This document shows positions 10,363 through 19,524 of a stretch of DNA of 64,000 nucleotides, in pieces (position 1 is the first letter of the stretch; each line of letters opens with the position of its first letter). Source of the stretch: Tetramitus jugosus (Eukaryota; Heterolobosea; Eutetramitea; Acrasida; Vahlkampfiidae); assembly GCA_937625935.1 (NCBI GenBank), contig OW569355.1, positions 310,001 to 374,000 on the forward strand, in the 5' to 3' direction. Both the position numbers and the translations under genes were made by a program. Under the pieces are notes generated by a model, which did no database searches, had not been told where the DNA came from, and was given only the letters and a program-made list of their open reading frames with translations.

Positions 10363-10689
10363 ACTAGTTCTGATCAGAACGTAACTCTTCACACAAAAAC
10401 ATGGGTTGACTCTAGGATTCGTAGCATGTCTATGTGCGACTATTCTCCAGCCACAACTCAGGTTTGGACAACGAATCACAGTGTATGTTCACGGTTTGGA
10501 CTCTCCTGGGGTGGTATTCACTAAGCCGTGAGGCAAAGTGTCATTCCAAGTGAAACGCGAGTGAAGTTTAATAGCTTGTGTGGAACATGTGTATTTTTCG
10601 TTCAAATCGATTTCGAGCGCAAAAGTCAAGAAAGAATATGGGTAATGATTCTGCATGAAAAAAATTTAATGCAAAGGTGTCGTTAAAGG
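10363..10689. other. Convergent intergenic region
   Basis: The 327 bp between the stops of the aldo-keto reductase and the pseudo-amidase genes should hold two 3' untranslated regions. AAATTTAATG-like A/T-rich sequence lies near 10660-10675. No gene, repeat or RNA was recognised. Confidence 0.5.
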
Positions 10690-12006
10690 TCAGACCGATT
10701 CGAGACTGACTGTATCGGTTGCCTTTGCCTGTGTAGCCTTTGCCTTATTCTTATTATAGTAAAATATGATGGAAATGACTAACAAGGTCGCTCCAAGCAA
10801 GGAACCAATCACAATTGGAACAGTGGTCGTTGTCACTTCTTCCACCTTGGTCACGGCCTTCTCATCTTTAACGAGGCATCCCGTGATCAATACGGCCCAC
10901 GTTTCAAAGTCCAAAATCGCTGATTTGGTGTCTGTTAATCGATTCGAGCTCGATACATGATCAATCTTGAACTGTTTCAGAGCAGCCATCGTCTTCTTAT
11001 CCATCTTTCCCGTGATCAACTTTGGATCAATATCATAGAATCGCTCGGCCAGCAAGTACTGCAACAATTGAATCCGAACATCCAAATCACCCACACGAAC
11101 AATATTGTAACCTCTCAACATTTCACTCCAATTCTCGGGCATCATGACACCATACGACGCAATATAGTTATTCAATTGATACTCAAACAACACTTCTGCA
11201 GTTTCATTGTCAAACACTCCTGAGCGAGTCACATTCAACAAGTATTGTGCCACCAATACTGTGCGTCCCACATCATCCTTTTTCAAACCCGTGAAGGCAC
11301 AGTGGTGATTATACGCGTTACGCACCAGAGACATGAATAGATCCCAGTCCCAATTCGCACCTGGACCCCTCTTCTTGTTCTCCTCCAACAACAGTTCATC
11401 CCTACCAATAATGTGTTGTCGATCAATTGGTACACTGTACTTTTGGCATAAATGAGCCACTAATTGAGCTGATTTTTGATACATTTCAAAATCGAAGCCT
11501 CCATTGACTTGATACGACACTGTACCATTGTTGCTATTGACGATCAAAGCACTTTCATGACTCACGAATAAGCTCTTGCTGTTTGTAGGATTCGCCGGCA
11601 GTACGATATCCTTGTCTTCAATCATTTGGACAATGACATTGTCATACTGGTTCTTACTGTTGGTCGTCGTAGTGGCTGACCAGGGACTCTTCTTGTTCGC
11701 AATCATGTAATGAGTAACATCCATGTTGGATTGAGCTTTGGCACCAGTAGTCGCTTCAATGGAAGAGCTCATTGGGTTCAGTGTGAGTTGCAAAACGATT
11801 TGAGAGATCTCGCCGGAGCTACGAGTCGATTTCTGGTACTTGCTCTCGTGAGCGGGAATCCAAAGGGCGGTCGGTTTTTTGACAGATGAAGCCGTAGTTG
11901 TCGTTGCCTTGAAAAAGAGGAGGAACGATATGAAGAGCAACATTGACACGGCGTAACGCCTGCTCAGCCGGAAAGAGCGTTCGGAACAAGAAGACCTTGG
12001 TATCAT
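10690..12006 (-). CDS. Membrane-anchored amidase_2-like protein with two peptidoglycan-binding domains; catalytic residues apparently lost
   Basis: From ATG 12006 the protein is 438 residues. An upstream in-frame TTG is not a likely start. A hydrophobic segment at 18-32 after Arg-rich residues is a signal peptide or anchor, and a second membrane helix lies at 386-407. Residues about 68-217 follow the N-acetylmuramoyl-L-alanine amidase_2 pattern: IVLQLT, THYMIA, MIEDKDI, KYSVPIDRQHIIGRDEL, and GPGANWDWDLFMSLV. Residues 238-272 and 300-337 read as PG_binding_1 repeats (e.g. VRIQLLQYLL, then TGKMDKKTMAALKQFK). The family's three zinc ligands appear replaced: His to Gln 72, His to Arg 192, and Asp/Cys to Gly 204. 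This suggests a binding protein rather than an enzyme. The domain origin is probably bacterial (inferred). Confidence 0.7.
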   Translation of the reverse strand: MIPRSSCSERSFRLSRRYAVSMLLFISFLLFFKATTTTASSVKKPTALWIPAHESKYQKSTRSSGEISQIVLQLTLNPMSSSIEATTGAKAQSNMDVTHYMIANKKSPWSATTTTNSKNQYDNVIVQMIEDKDIVLPANPTNSKSLFVSHESALIVNSNNGTVSYQVNGGFDFEMYQKSAQLVAHLCQKYSVPIDRQHIIGRDELLLEENKKRGPGANWDWDLFMSLVRNAYNHHCAFTGLKKDDVGRTVLVAQYLLNVTRSGVFDNETAEVLFEYQLNNYIASYGVMMPENWSEMLRGYNIVRVGDLDVRIQLLQYLLAERFYDIDPKLITGKMDKKTMAALKQFKIDHVSSSNRLTDTKSAILDFETWAVLITGCLVKDEKAVTKVEEVTTTTVPIVIGSLLGATLLVISIIFYYNKNKAKATQAKATDTVSLESV

Positions 12007-12203
12007 TTTTTCGTTGTTGAGTGTGGAAAACCAATAATAATGCAAAGTTCGAATTCAGAGAGAAGATTCTTTCGACAAGATTTTTCTTGACGGTATAACA
12101 CATTGCCTTTTTCAGAATTTTCGCGCCATTGAAACGACCCTTCGCTCATTGCACAATGATATGAATTTATCAAGCTAGCTTTCAAAAGCACTACACGTAT
12201 GTA

Positions 12204-13450
12204 TTACTTCTTGTTGACAAGAGGGAAGGCAACAAGTTGGTTGATACCACACTTGGACTTTCCTCTCACAAGCTCAAAGTATCCCTTCATTCCCCATGCT
12301 TCTGCCCATGAATTCTTCACAATCCAGTACTTTTGTTTCTCGCCCAACCAATTGGTTCTGACACCGAAGCCAACCAACAGTACAGCATGATCCAAGCTAT
12401 CCAAGTCACCTGGACAGTATGCAGGATCTGATACACCAGAGTGATAGAATTGAAGCCTAAAAAGAATAGAAACAGATAGGTTTAGCTCAATCTGATCTCT
12501 AAAAAGAACATGTAAAATCAACGAAACAACTGAAGTACATACCACATGGCATTCAAAGCAACAGACAGAGGACCATGCTCGACCAGATGTTGAGCAATGA
12601 CATCTTCATCCTGAGACGTAACATTTTGATAGCCAGAGATGAATGCAGAGAGAGTAACATTTGCTTTGCATGTTGTGTTACAGAAAGTTTGTTCGCCACA
12701 GAGTGCAGTGTTAGCAACACAAGGGAAACAAGTACCAAGTGGTGGTATGCAATATCTGTAGTCCCTTTCTGCTGCGATACCACCCTTTGTATTCGCTAGC
12801 AAGTATTCCCATCCATGGAAGTACCATCCACCATAACAACCACAATCCCTATTGTCACAATCGACCAATTGTTGTGGAGCCAACTCAGTCAATGGATTAC
12901 CAGCCAAAAACCATGCACCTTCAATTGCTTGAACTGCAGAGAATGCCCAACAACTGCCACAAGATGCTTGATTCTTCACTGGTGTCACCGCACCATGATC
13001 TCTCCAATCGAATGCATCAGGCAGAGCACCAATTGATGATTTCTTCGTTGGTGATTGATCCTTGGATCTGTTCCACACAGAAGAAGCCAACAAATCACCC
13101 TTGTTTGCAAAGTGCTCTGGTTTCATCAGATAATGTGCCTTGAACTCTTGAACAGTCAAATCCATGAATGGGGTCAAATGACTGTAGACACGAACTTCCC
13201 CATTTCTCTTCTCATTCTCTTCGTTCATCATTTGGACAAGCTTCAAATTCTGAGCAAAGATGGCAGCTCTCTTTGCATGTTCTTGTGAGCTTTCATAGTG
13301 CTTGTTGAACTGGGATTTGAATTCAGAAAACTGAGTCAATTCTTGGTCAGTCAATGAACTCATCATGGACATGCCACTTGCGATCATGCATGCTGTGAAC
13401 AACAACAACACAACGAATAGTGTCGTCTGTAATCTGTTTCCTCTCGGCAT
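12204..13450 (-). CDS. Papain-family (C1A) cysteine protease, cathepsin L/F type, two exons
   Basis: Exons at 13450-12543 and 12456-12204 join in frame (386 residues). The intron has a GTATGT donor and TTTTTAG acceptor. A signal peptide (about residues 8-26) is followed by an I29 propeptide with an ERFNIN-like run (EHAKRAAIFAQNLKLVQMMN). The mature enzyme begins near LPDAFDWRDHGAVTPVKNQ. The oxyanion Gln and nucleophile Cys lie in NQASCGSCWAF, the catalytic His in SLDHAVLLVGFG, and the catalytic Asn in YWIVKNSWAEAWG. The enzyme should be made as a zymogen and act in the phagolysosome or be secreted. An upstream in-frame extension without a signal peptide was rejected in favour of ATG 13450. 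Confidence 0.93.
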
Positions 13451-13567
13451 TTTTTTTTGTCTTTTTGCTGTGAGGATGTCGTTGTTGCAATCTTCCATAA
13501 TCCAACGAGATTTGGTGAAAATGGTCCGACAGGGAAAAACAAGAGGCACAGCAAACATCGAAAAACA

Positions 13568-14083
13568 ATGGTCAACCCACTGCACTGGATTTTCACAAAA
13601 GATATCATTGGAATATTTATCTATCCTCGGATCTTCCTGCATGGCGTTTTTTCTACGATCCGGAATCGTTTCAACAGAGATCCCTTCTTCAATGACTTCC
13701 GGTTCCAACCTCACGATGTAGTGGACTTCAAAATCGAAGAATTAAAGGTCATTAAAAGTCTCAACGATTCAAAGTGGGCCTCTGAGCTTGAAAGCAAGGA
13801 CCAAAAGGTCAGCATCCAAGATGTCAGAGCCACCCTGGAGGAACTCAGAAGATGTGATGTCAATTATGTAGGCTTTGTTCCCCGTGCGGATTCGATTCTC
13901 ATTCTCAAGCTCAAGGATGGAAGACTGATTCATCTGGCCTTGAGTTCCCATGGTCGATCTATTGGTCACGTCGTACCAAGAAGTGCATTCAGCCACTGGT
14001 ATTTCAAGAAAAATGAACCTAACTTGGACTCGTTCTGCACCCTTGTGTCCCATGATCCAAAACAATCTGATTTTGAACAGTAA
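13568..14083 (+). CDS. Small protein of unknown function, with a broken duplicate downstream
   Basis: A 171-residue protein if ATG 13568 is the start. The frame is open from 13457, but that would nearly abut the divergent protease start at 13450, so the internal ATG is preferred. It has a hydrophobic N-terminus (WIFTKDIIGIFIYPRIFL) and a C-terminal module with LKLKDGRLIHLALSSHGR, VVPRSAFSHWYF and CTLVSHDPK. The same module recurs in the adjacent pseudogene, so it is probably a real, once-duplicated coding unit. No family recognised. Divergent from the cysteine protease with about 117 bp between starts. Confidence 0.6.
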   Translation: MVNPLHWIFTKDIIGIFIYPRIFLHGVFSTIRNRFNRDPFFNDFRFQPHDVVDFKIEELKVIKSLNDSKWASELESKDQKVSIQDVRATLEELRRCDVNYVGFVPRADSILILKLKDGRLIHLALSSHGRSIGHVVPRSAFSHWYFKKNEPNLDSFCTLVSHDPKQSDFEQ

Positions 14084-14178
14084 AGCGGTTGTAGTACAAC
14101 TCAAATTGAAATACAATTGAGAGAAACAGCTCTTGAGCACTCATGACCTCTATCAGGATTCAAAGAAGTTTTAGCGGA

Positions 14179-14387
14179 AATGGCCATCTATCCTCGTTCT
14201 GGGTGGTGTCTAAGAAAGCTCAAGGATGGAAGAAGATTCCATCTGGCCTTGAGTTCACATGGTCGTTATACTGGCCACGTCGTACCAAGAAGTGCATTCA
14301 CCGAGTGGTACTGCAGACAACAGAGCACCCTTAAACTCCTTCTACTCCCTTGTTTCCCACGATCCCAAGTCTACCACAATAAAGTGA
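14179..14387 (+). pseudogene. Truncated, frameshifted duplicate of the preceding gene's C-terminal module
   Basis: The frame encodes LRKLKDGRRFHLALSSHGR and HVVPRSAFTEWYC, nearly matching the module at the C-terminus of the upstream gene. After CRQQST the similarity moves to another frame (LNSFYSLVSHDPKSTTIK, stop at 14385-14387), which shows a single-base indel near 14330. Most of the N-terminal part is missing. It is best read as a decaying tandem duplicate. Confidence 0.65.
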
Positions 14388-14653
14388 TAACATTGTTTCG
14401 TTTTTGTGTCTCCACAACAGGTCTTGCGATTTTAGACACCAACCCACCGATCTCTAGAGGTACCACAAAGAATGGTCTTTTCTATTAGATTTTCCCTGCA
14501 TTCTCCTATCTTAAAGTAAGCATTAATGTGATTCAAGTAGTTAAAGGAGTATCTGATTCACCAATTTATTCAAGTGCTGACCTTTTTCTCGTAGATCAAA
14601 GGCAAAGATCGGGGAAGGATGTGGGAACAGAGGTTTGTATAAGTTAACTAAAA

Positions 14654-17284
14654 TTAAAGGGAGGCCAGATTTTCGAGTTGCCCCAAGAGGTCTGCGGGTG
14701 TTTGGACAGCATAATGAGCTCGGCTATAGTTGGCGTGGGTTGAGCCAACTACTATCGTGACAATATGCTTGGCTGCCACTTGAATATCTTGGAGGGATGG
14801 AGAGCGCTTTGGAAGTTGGTGAAGAGAGATTGGAGAACCTGGTGAATCAGCATGAGCGCTATGTGGATGAGAACCAAACTTTTCAGCCTCCTCAAACATT
14901 TCTTCATCAGTGTTATCATCACCAGCACAGAATACAAAGTCTGCTCCACTGGATCTGATCAATCTTCTTGCAGCAATACCCTTGCCAACGTTTGTAGGGC
15001 GAATCTCAATCACTTTCTTTCCCTTGATGATGTCCATTGGTTGAGAACCAAAGCTCTCCTCCAAGTGCAACTTTAGCTCATTTGCTTGCCAATTACCATA
15101 ATCAGGGTCAGAGTTTCTGTAATGGAAAACAAGACTAGATTCCTTGATTTCTGGGAATGATCCAGGTGTTCTTGCAGCTATTTGCTCGAGAATTGGTTTT
15201 ACGTGCTTCATCCATGTGAGATCTACTTCATCAAACTTGTACAGTGAGGTCCATTCATGTTCTCGAGGATGAAGAGTTCTCATACCATGTTCGCACGCGA
15301 AACCCAAACCCTTGATGTGACCCAAAAAGTTTGACATTGTCTCCTTGTCTCTGCCAGTCATGACATAGACTTCATTCTTTGGATCAGAGCACAACTTTGT
15401 CAGTACGTCTTCCAAGTGATTCGTAGGCAATGCAAGAGTTGGATACTTGTGTAACTCAACTATTGTACCGTCATAGTCCAATAATATGAGTCTCTTTTGT
15501 GCACTCTGGTATTGACTTTGGATACTTGAAAAGTCAGAACCGGACTGATTGGCTGTTTGATGGAACAAAGTAGATGCATATTGTACACGGCAGGACTTTT
15601 CAAACTCCTTCATAAAGTTGGAACCCCAGTATGTGGCAGTATTGGTCGACACGATTCTAAAGTTTTGTTCGTGTCTAGCCATTCTTTCAGAGTGACGCAT
15701 CTCAAGTGAGTCAAACATTGCCTTAGCTGTCATTTCAATATCGTAGGGATTGATGATAATAGATCCACCAAGTGATGTAGCAGCGCCAGCAAACTCACTC
15801 AAGATCAGCACACCAATATCCTTGTCACTCAATCCCAGCTTCTTGACTTCATCTTGACACACAACAAATTCTGATGATACCAAGTTCATACCATCACGAA
15901 TCGATGTCACAATCAAAGCATCAGCTATCGAATACAATGCGCACAAATCAGGAAAAGGAACAGACTTGTTGATATAGTGAACAGGGAATCCGTCCAATGT
16001 TCCAAAAGTACTATTGATTCTACCCACGAGTTCATTGACTGTGCATGCCAAGTCTCTGTACTCTTGCACATCTTGTCTTGTGGGCACACCAACCTGAATT
16101 AATACAGTATTCTCCTTGTACTTCGGATATGTGGATAAGAACTTTTCATAAGCCAGAAATTTCATATCAACACCCTTGGTGTAGTCCAATCGATCCACAC
16201 CAACAATTATTCTCTTTCCCTTGTACTTTTCCTGTAAAAAGTATCGGATACGTTCACGACAAACTTGACTCTGGACACCCTTTTGGAACTGAGTAGGGTC
16301 GATACCGATTGGAAAGGCCTTTGTGTTCACATATATTCCATTGTGAATGAAGCCCTTAGGACTCGTATCAATACCCAATGTTCTCGTACATGCACTCATG
16401 AAATGTCTTGCAAAGTTGTGCGTATGGAAAGCGATGAAATTACAGGCCAAAATACCTTCGAGTAACTGTTCTCTCACTGGCAACACTCTATAAATTTCAC
16501 TGCTAGGGAATGGAATATGCAAGAAGAAGGCAATATTGGCATTTGGTCTCTTTGCTCTCAACATTTGTGGCAACAGCATCAAATGATAGTCATGAACCCA
16601 AATCATGTCACCTTCCTTACAATTCTGCAAAATGACATTTGCAAACTCTTGATTCACCTTCTGATAGGCCAACCACTGTTTCTCATTAAACACACTATTC
16701 TTTTCGAACAAGTAGTGAAATAGTGGCCACAGAATTCCATTTGAAAATCCATTGTAATAGTCATCGGCATCCTTGTCTCTCAAGAACACTGGAACACAAT
16801 TGTATTGACTCTCCAAGTCTTTTGTCATGGTTTCACGCTCCTGTGGATCCAATACCTCTGCTCCTGTCCATCCAATCCACTTGAAATCTCGACCGCCCAT
16901 TCCGGTGAGTGCAGTCACGAGACCGCCAGAGCTCTTCTTGTACTGGAACGCACCTGTCGTTTCATCTTTGGATATAGTCATGGGCAACCGATTGGAAACA
17001 ATGATCAAATCACCGAATTGAACATTTTGCACATTCTTCTCATACATGTCATCTTCTTCTTCACCATAGTTGAGTTGTGGATCATTGTGTTCATGATGAC
17101 GATCGTCACTGCTGTTACGACTACCATCGAATGAAACTTGTCTGTGGCTATCGTTGCTACTACTCGTACTGCCGATACAGTTTTGATCTTGTTGTTTTAG
17201 CTTTTGAAGCAACTGGTTTTGTTCTTCGTGTGAGAGGTAAGCTGACGACGTTGGTTGAGGTGCACTGTTGGTAGAGGGATTCAT
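14654..17284 (-). CDS. Bifunctional trehalose-6-phosphate synthase/phosphatase (TPS-TPP)
   Basis: The product is 876 residues from ATG 17284; the frame's upstream start is TTG. It joins UDP-glucose and glucose-6-phosphate to trehalose-6-phosphate and then removes the phosphate. After a Ser/Gln-rich leader of about 90 residues comes the GT20 domain: VVSNRLPMTI, SSGGLVTAL, HIPFPSSEIYRVLP, GVDRLDYTKGVD, IQVGVPTR, and SIRDGMNLVSSEF. The HAD-type phosphatase domain starts at about 600 with LLDYDGTIVE (nucleophile DxD), TGRDKE, GFACEHGMRTL, IEIRPTNVGKGIAARRL and CAGDDNTDEEMF. Both active sites look complete. Trehalose commonly protects cysts against drying (established in other protists); the role here is inferred. 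The C-terminal linker before HIVTIVVGS is Ser/Pro-rich. Confidence 0.96.
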   Translation of the reverse strand: MNPSTNSAPQPTSSAYLSHEEQNQLLQKLKQQDQNCIGSTSSSNDSHRQVSFDGSRNSSDDRHHEHNDPQLNYGEEEDDMYEKNVQNVQFGDLIIVSNRLPMTISKDETTGAFQYKKSSGGLVTALTGMGGRDFKWIGWTGAEVLDPQERETMTKDLESQYNCVPVFLRDKDADDYYNGFSNGILWPLFHYLFEKNSVFNEKQWLAYQKVNQEFANVILQNCKEGDMIWVHDYHLMLLPQMLRAKRPNANIAFFLHIPFPSSEIYRVLPVREQLLEGILACNFIAFHTHNFARHFMSACTRTLGIDTSPKGFIHNGIYVNTKAFPIGIDPTQFQKGVQSQVCRERIRYFLQEKYKGKRIIVGVDRLDYTKGVDMKFLAYEKFLSTYPKYKENTVLIQVGVPTRQDVQEYRDLACTVNELVGRINSTFGTLDGFPVHYINKSVPFPDLCALYSIADALIVTSIRDGMNLVSSEFVVCQDEVKKLGLSDKDIGVLILSEFAGAATSLGGSIIINPYDIEMTAKAMFDSLEMRHSERMARHEQNFRIVSTNTATYWGSNFMKEFEKSCRVQYASTLFHQTANQSGSDFSSIQSQYQSAQKRLILLDYDGTIVELHKYPTLALPTNHLEDVLTKLCSDPKNEVYVMTGRDKETMSNFLGHIKGLGFACEHGMRTLHPREHEWTSLYKFDEVDLTWMKHVKPILEQIAARTPGSFPEIKESSLVFHYRNSDPDYGNWQANELKLHLEESFGSQPMDIIKGKKVIEIRPTNVGKGIAARRLIRSSGADFVFCAGDDNTDEEMFEEAEKFGSHPHSAHADSPGSPISLHQLPKRSPSLQDIQVAAKHIVTIVVGSTHANYSRAHYAVQTPADLLGQLENLASL

Positions 17285-17804
17285 ATTGGTGTGGTATGTA
17301 ATGTCTGGTTCAGTATGGTTCTCTTTTTTGCAAATGTTCAACAACGAGCACCCAACTAACGACTACTAACAATAAATATTTTGTAGGAATTCAGATGTGT
17401 GGTGGTGTTTGAATTTTTTTCATCTCTGTGGAAAAGGAAAATGTTTTTTCGCGGAGGGATGCTTCAGAGATCTGAATCTATTTTTGACTGTCACACGACA
17501 GAATGAGATCGGGCATATGAGGAAACTGCCTTGTCACATGTGAAAATCAGGGAGAAATTCTTGACCTTGGTTGGTATTCGTGGGGTTCATGCAAGGTGCT
17601 AAATCAGTTGGTGATTGGGTTCGAGTGCAATAACCTCGAAAGTATACTGAGACGAAGCTTGGTGTATTCTCATTCCCCTCAACAAGGATGCTTTTTCACT
17701 TGCAACTATAAATACTCGAACGAGTCAACCCTGATCTGAGTTGGAAAATAAATCACTGACAAAATACAATCAATACAAACAACTGAAAATAGTTCAAAGA
17801 AGCA
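17285..17804. promoter_or_regulatory. Divergent promoter region between TPS/TPP and the tetraspan protein
   Basis: This 520-bp gap separates two divergent starts. A TATA-like box, ACTATAAATACTCG, sits at about 17704-17717, some 90 bp before the ATG at 17805, in the right direction for that gene. No open frame of protein-like composition was seen. Confidence 0.45.
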
Positions 17805-18584
17805 ATGTCTCACAACTCTCCCAACAATCACAATCCCAACATTCAATCACAATTTCAACCCTATGTTCAACTGTCGGTTCCTCCTTCGAACAATGGCCAC
17901 ACGACCCAAGGACCCTACCAGAGTTACTATGATCCATCCATGGGTCAGAGTGAAGGTGTGAGTCAGAGCAGTTTCAATCAAGGATATCAATCCACATCAA
18001 GCTTTGCTCCTTCAGCTTCCCTTGCGTCTGATGACGGTTATCCCTATCAATCTGGACACATGTATGCACCTGAACAAAAACAGTACACAATCGTCAGTGA
18101 GTTACATCTCCAGAATCAAATGCACAATTTAGATATGCTCGTAGGTGTAATCTCTCTCGTCCTATTGTTGGTTTCTAGCATTAATCTCCTGTATATCATT
18201 GTGACGATGAGTGTTAGAGCTTTTTGGTCTCACGATAGAGGAATCAAAGTCGCGAGCAATATATTTGGCTCGTTTGTCGCTGTTCTGTTGTTTTTGGTTG
18301 CTGTTCTGGGTCTGGTGAGCCTCAAGGCCAAAAGCATGAGGAGAAAGAGAAGCGCAGCATTTATGCAACTCGGTCTGTTTGCTGTGTTAATACTCGTGAA
18401 CTTGATCCAAATCTGTCTTCAATCGTCTCTCTATTTTGTGACTGCTCATGTCGTGTCTGGATTGTTTTCTCTTTGCTTTGGTGCATGTTGCCTCGGTCTC
18501 TGCTATGGAACGTGTTCTGGAATCGTAGGTTATCGATACTATAAGCTCAAGAACCTTCCAAGTGAAGAGCCGCAATACTTATAA
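17805..18584 (+). CDS. Four-helix membrane protein with a Gln/Asn/Ser-rich N-terminal tail
   Basis: A 259-residue protein. Residues 1-100 are Asn/Gln/Ser/Tyr-rich and disordered (SHNSPNNHNPNIQ). Four hydrophobic helices follow at about 110-137 (MLVGVISLVLLLVSSINLLYII), 150-172 (IFGSFVAVLLFLVAVLGLVS), 184-205 (FMQLGLFAVLILVNLIQIC) and 213-240 (VVSGLFSLCFGACCLGLCYG). A short tail ends LKNLPSEEPQYL. The topology resembles tetraspan proteins, but the CCG motif and large extracellular loop of tetraspanins are absent, so the family stays open. The gene has its own TATA-like box upstream. Confidence 0.7.
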   Translation: MSHNSPNNHNPNIQSQFQPYVQLSVPPSNNGHTTQGPYQSYYDPSMGQSEGVSQSSFNQGYQSTSSFAPSASLASDDGYPYQSGHMYAPEQKQYTIVSELHLQNQMHNLDMLVGVISLVLLLVSSINLLYIIVTMSVRAFWSHDRGIKVASNIFGSFVAVLLFLVAVLGLVSLKAKSMRRKRSAAFMQLGLFAVLILVNLIQICLQSSLYFVTAHVVSGLFSLCFGACCLGLCYGTCSGIVGYRYYKLKNLPSEEPQYL

Positions 18585-18669
18585 ACTACTTTGAATCAAT
18601 ACAAACTGTCAAGATGTCGATCAGTTTTTCCCGAGAATCCCCGACCTGGTTACAGTATAAACAACACAA

Positions 18670-19188
18670 ATGAGTGAGAGGGATCATCCGAACATCTCTC
18701 GGATAGAAACACCTCTTCGTTCGCCAGTATACACGCGGGTTTATGACTCAACTCAGAGATTAGACCTGAGTCCTCCTAAGGGTATCTCACCCGTGAAGAG
18801 ATTGTTGAATGATAAGCAAAAGGAAATCATCAAGAACCGAATACGAGAAATGCTCATGCAAGAAACCAAGTATCCAGAAAGGCACGAACAACAGTCAATC
18901 CGGCAGAGAAACGTGGCAATACTAGAAGCTATACTCAGTGAGATAAAGAGTAATCCAACACTCTTGAAGTGTACGAGTCCCCGGAAAGGAACTCCTGGAT
19001 TACGAACTCCAATGCAAGAAGGAAGTAGGATCGATATCAATTCCTCCCTCAAACCAACAAACCCCTTATCACCAACCCTGCGACATGAAGACCCGGATGA
19101 CGTCTATTCATCATCGATCGAGAGTGAAATGAACCAACTTGACCAACAATTAGAACGATTAAGAAAGAAATTTAACGTACAGAAGTAG
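18670..19188 (+). CDS. Unknown protein rich in proline-directed phosphorylation motifs, C-terminal coiled coil
   Basis: A 172-residue protein starting 85 bp after the previous stop. It is basic and holds many Ser/Thr-Pro sites: TPLRSPVY, LSPPKGISPVKR, TSPRKGTPGLRTP, and NPLSPTLR. The site spacing with nearby Lys/Arg resembles cyclin-dependent kinase targets. The middle is helical (DKQKEIIKNRIREMLMQE). The last 25 residues form a short coiled coil (ESEMNQLDQQLERLRKKF). A cell-cycle or cytoskeletal adaptor is possible, but no family was recognised. Confidence 0.6.
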   Translation: MSERDHPNISRIETPLRSPVYTRVYDSTQRLDLSPPKGISPVKRLLNDKQKEIIKNRIREMLMQETKYPERHEQQSIRQRNVAILEAILSEIKSNPTLLKCTSPRKGTPGLRTPMQEGSRIDINSSLKPTNPLSPTLRHEDPDDVYSSSIESEMNQLDQQLERLRKKFNVQK

Positions 19189-19524
19189 TGGTCACAGGAA
19201 ATTCTGACGCTTTGATCCGAATCATATCTTTGTTATCTTGGTTTCAAACTAACAACACTTTTTCGAGGAATTCAAACCTCTGAATCCAAAACATGAGTGT
19301 ACTGTTACTACTGAGGTTGAATTTTGTATCCGATTCCATGTCGATGTCTATCTGTTGTAAAGTTTTTGGGAACTGATAAAAATTTCCTGACTTACAAAAT
19401 TCCATAAGCTCCGACAGAAAAGAAGCGGGAAGGAAACCAACAAGAAAAGCACGCAACATATTTGATCATTGGCGTTCTTACACACACCTAAATACATCAA
19501 CCAAAAAACAACTGAGACAATAAA

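Noticed and set aside
13571-13714. N-terminal extension of the cysteine protease to residue 1 of the longer frame
   Set aside because: It would bury the signal peptide 88 residues inside and would overlap the divergent small gene.
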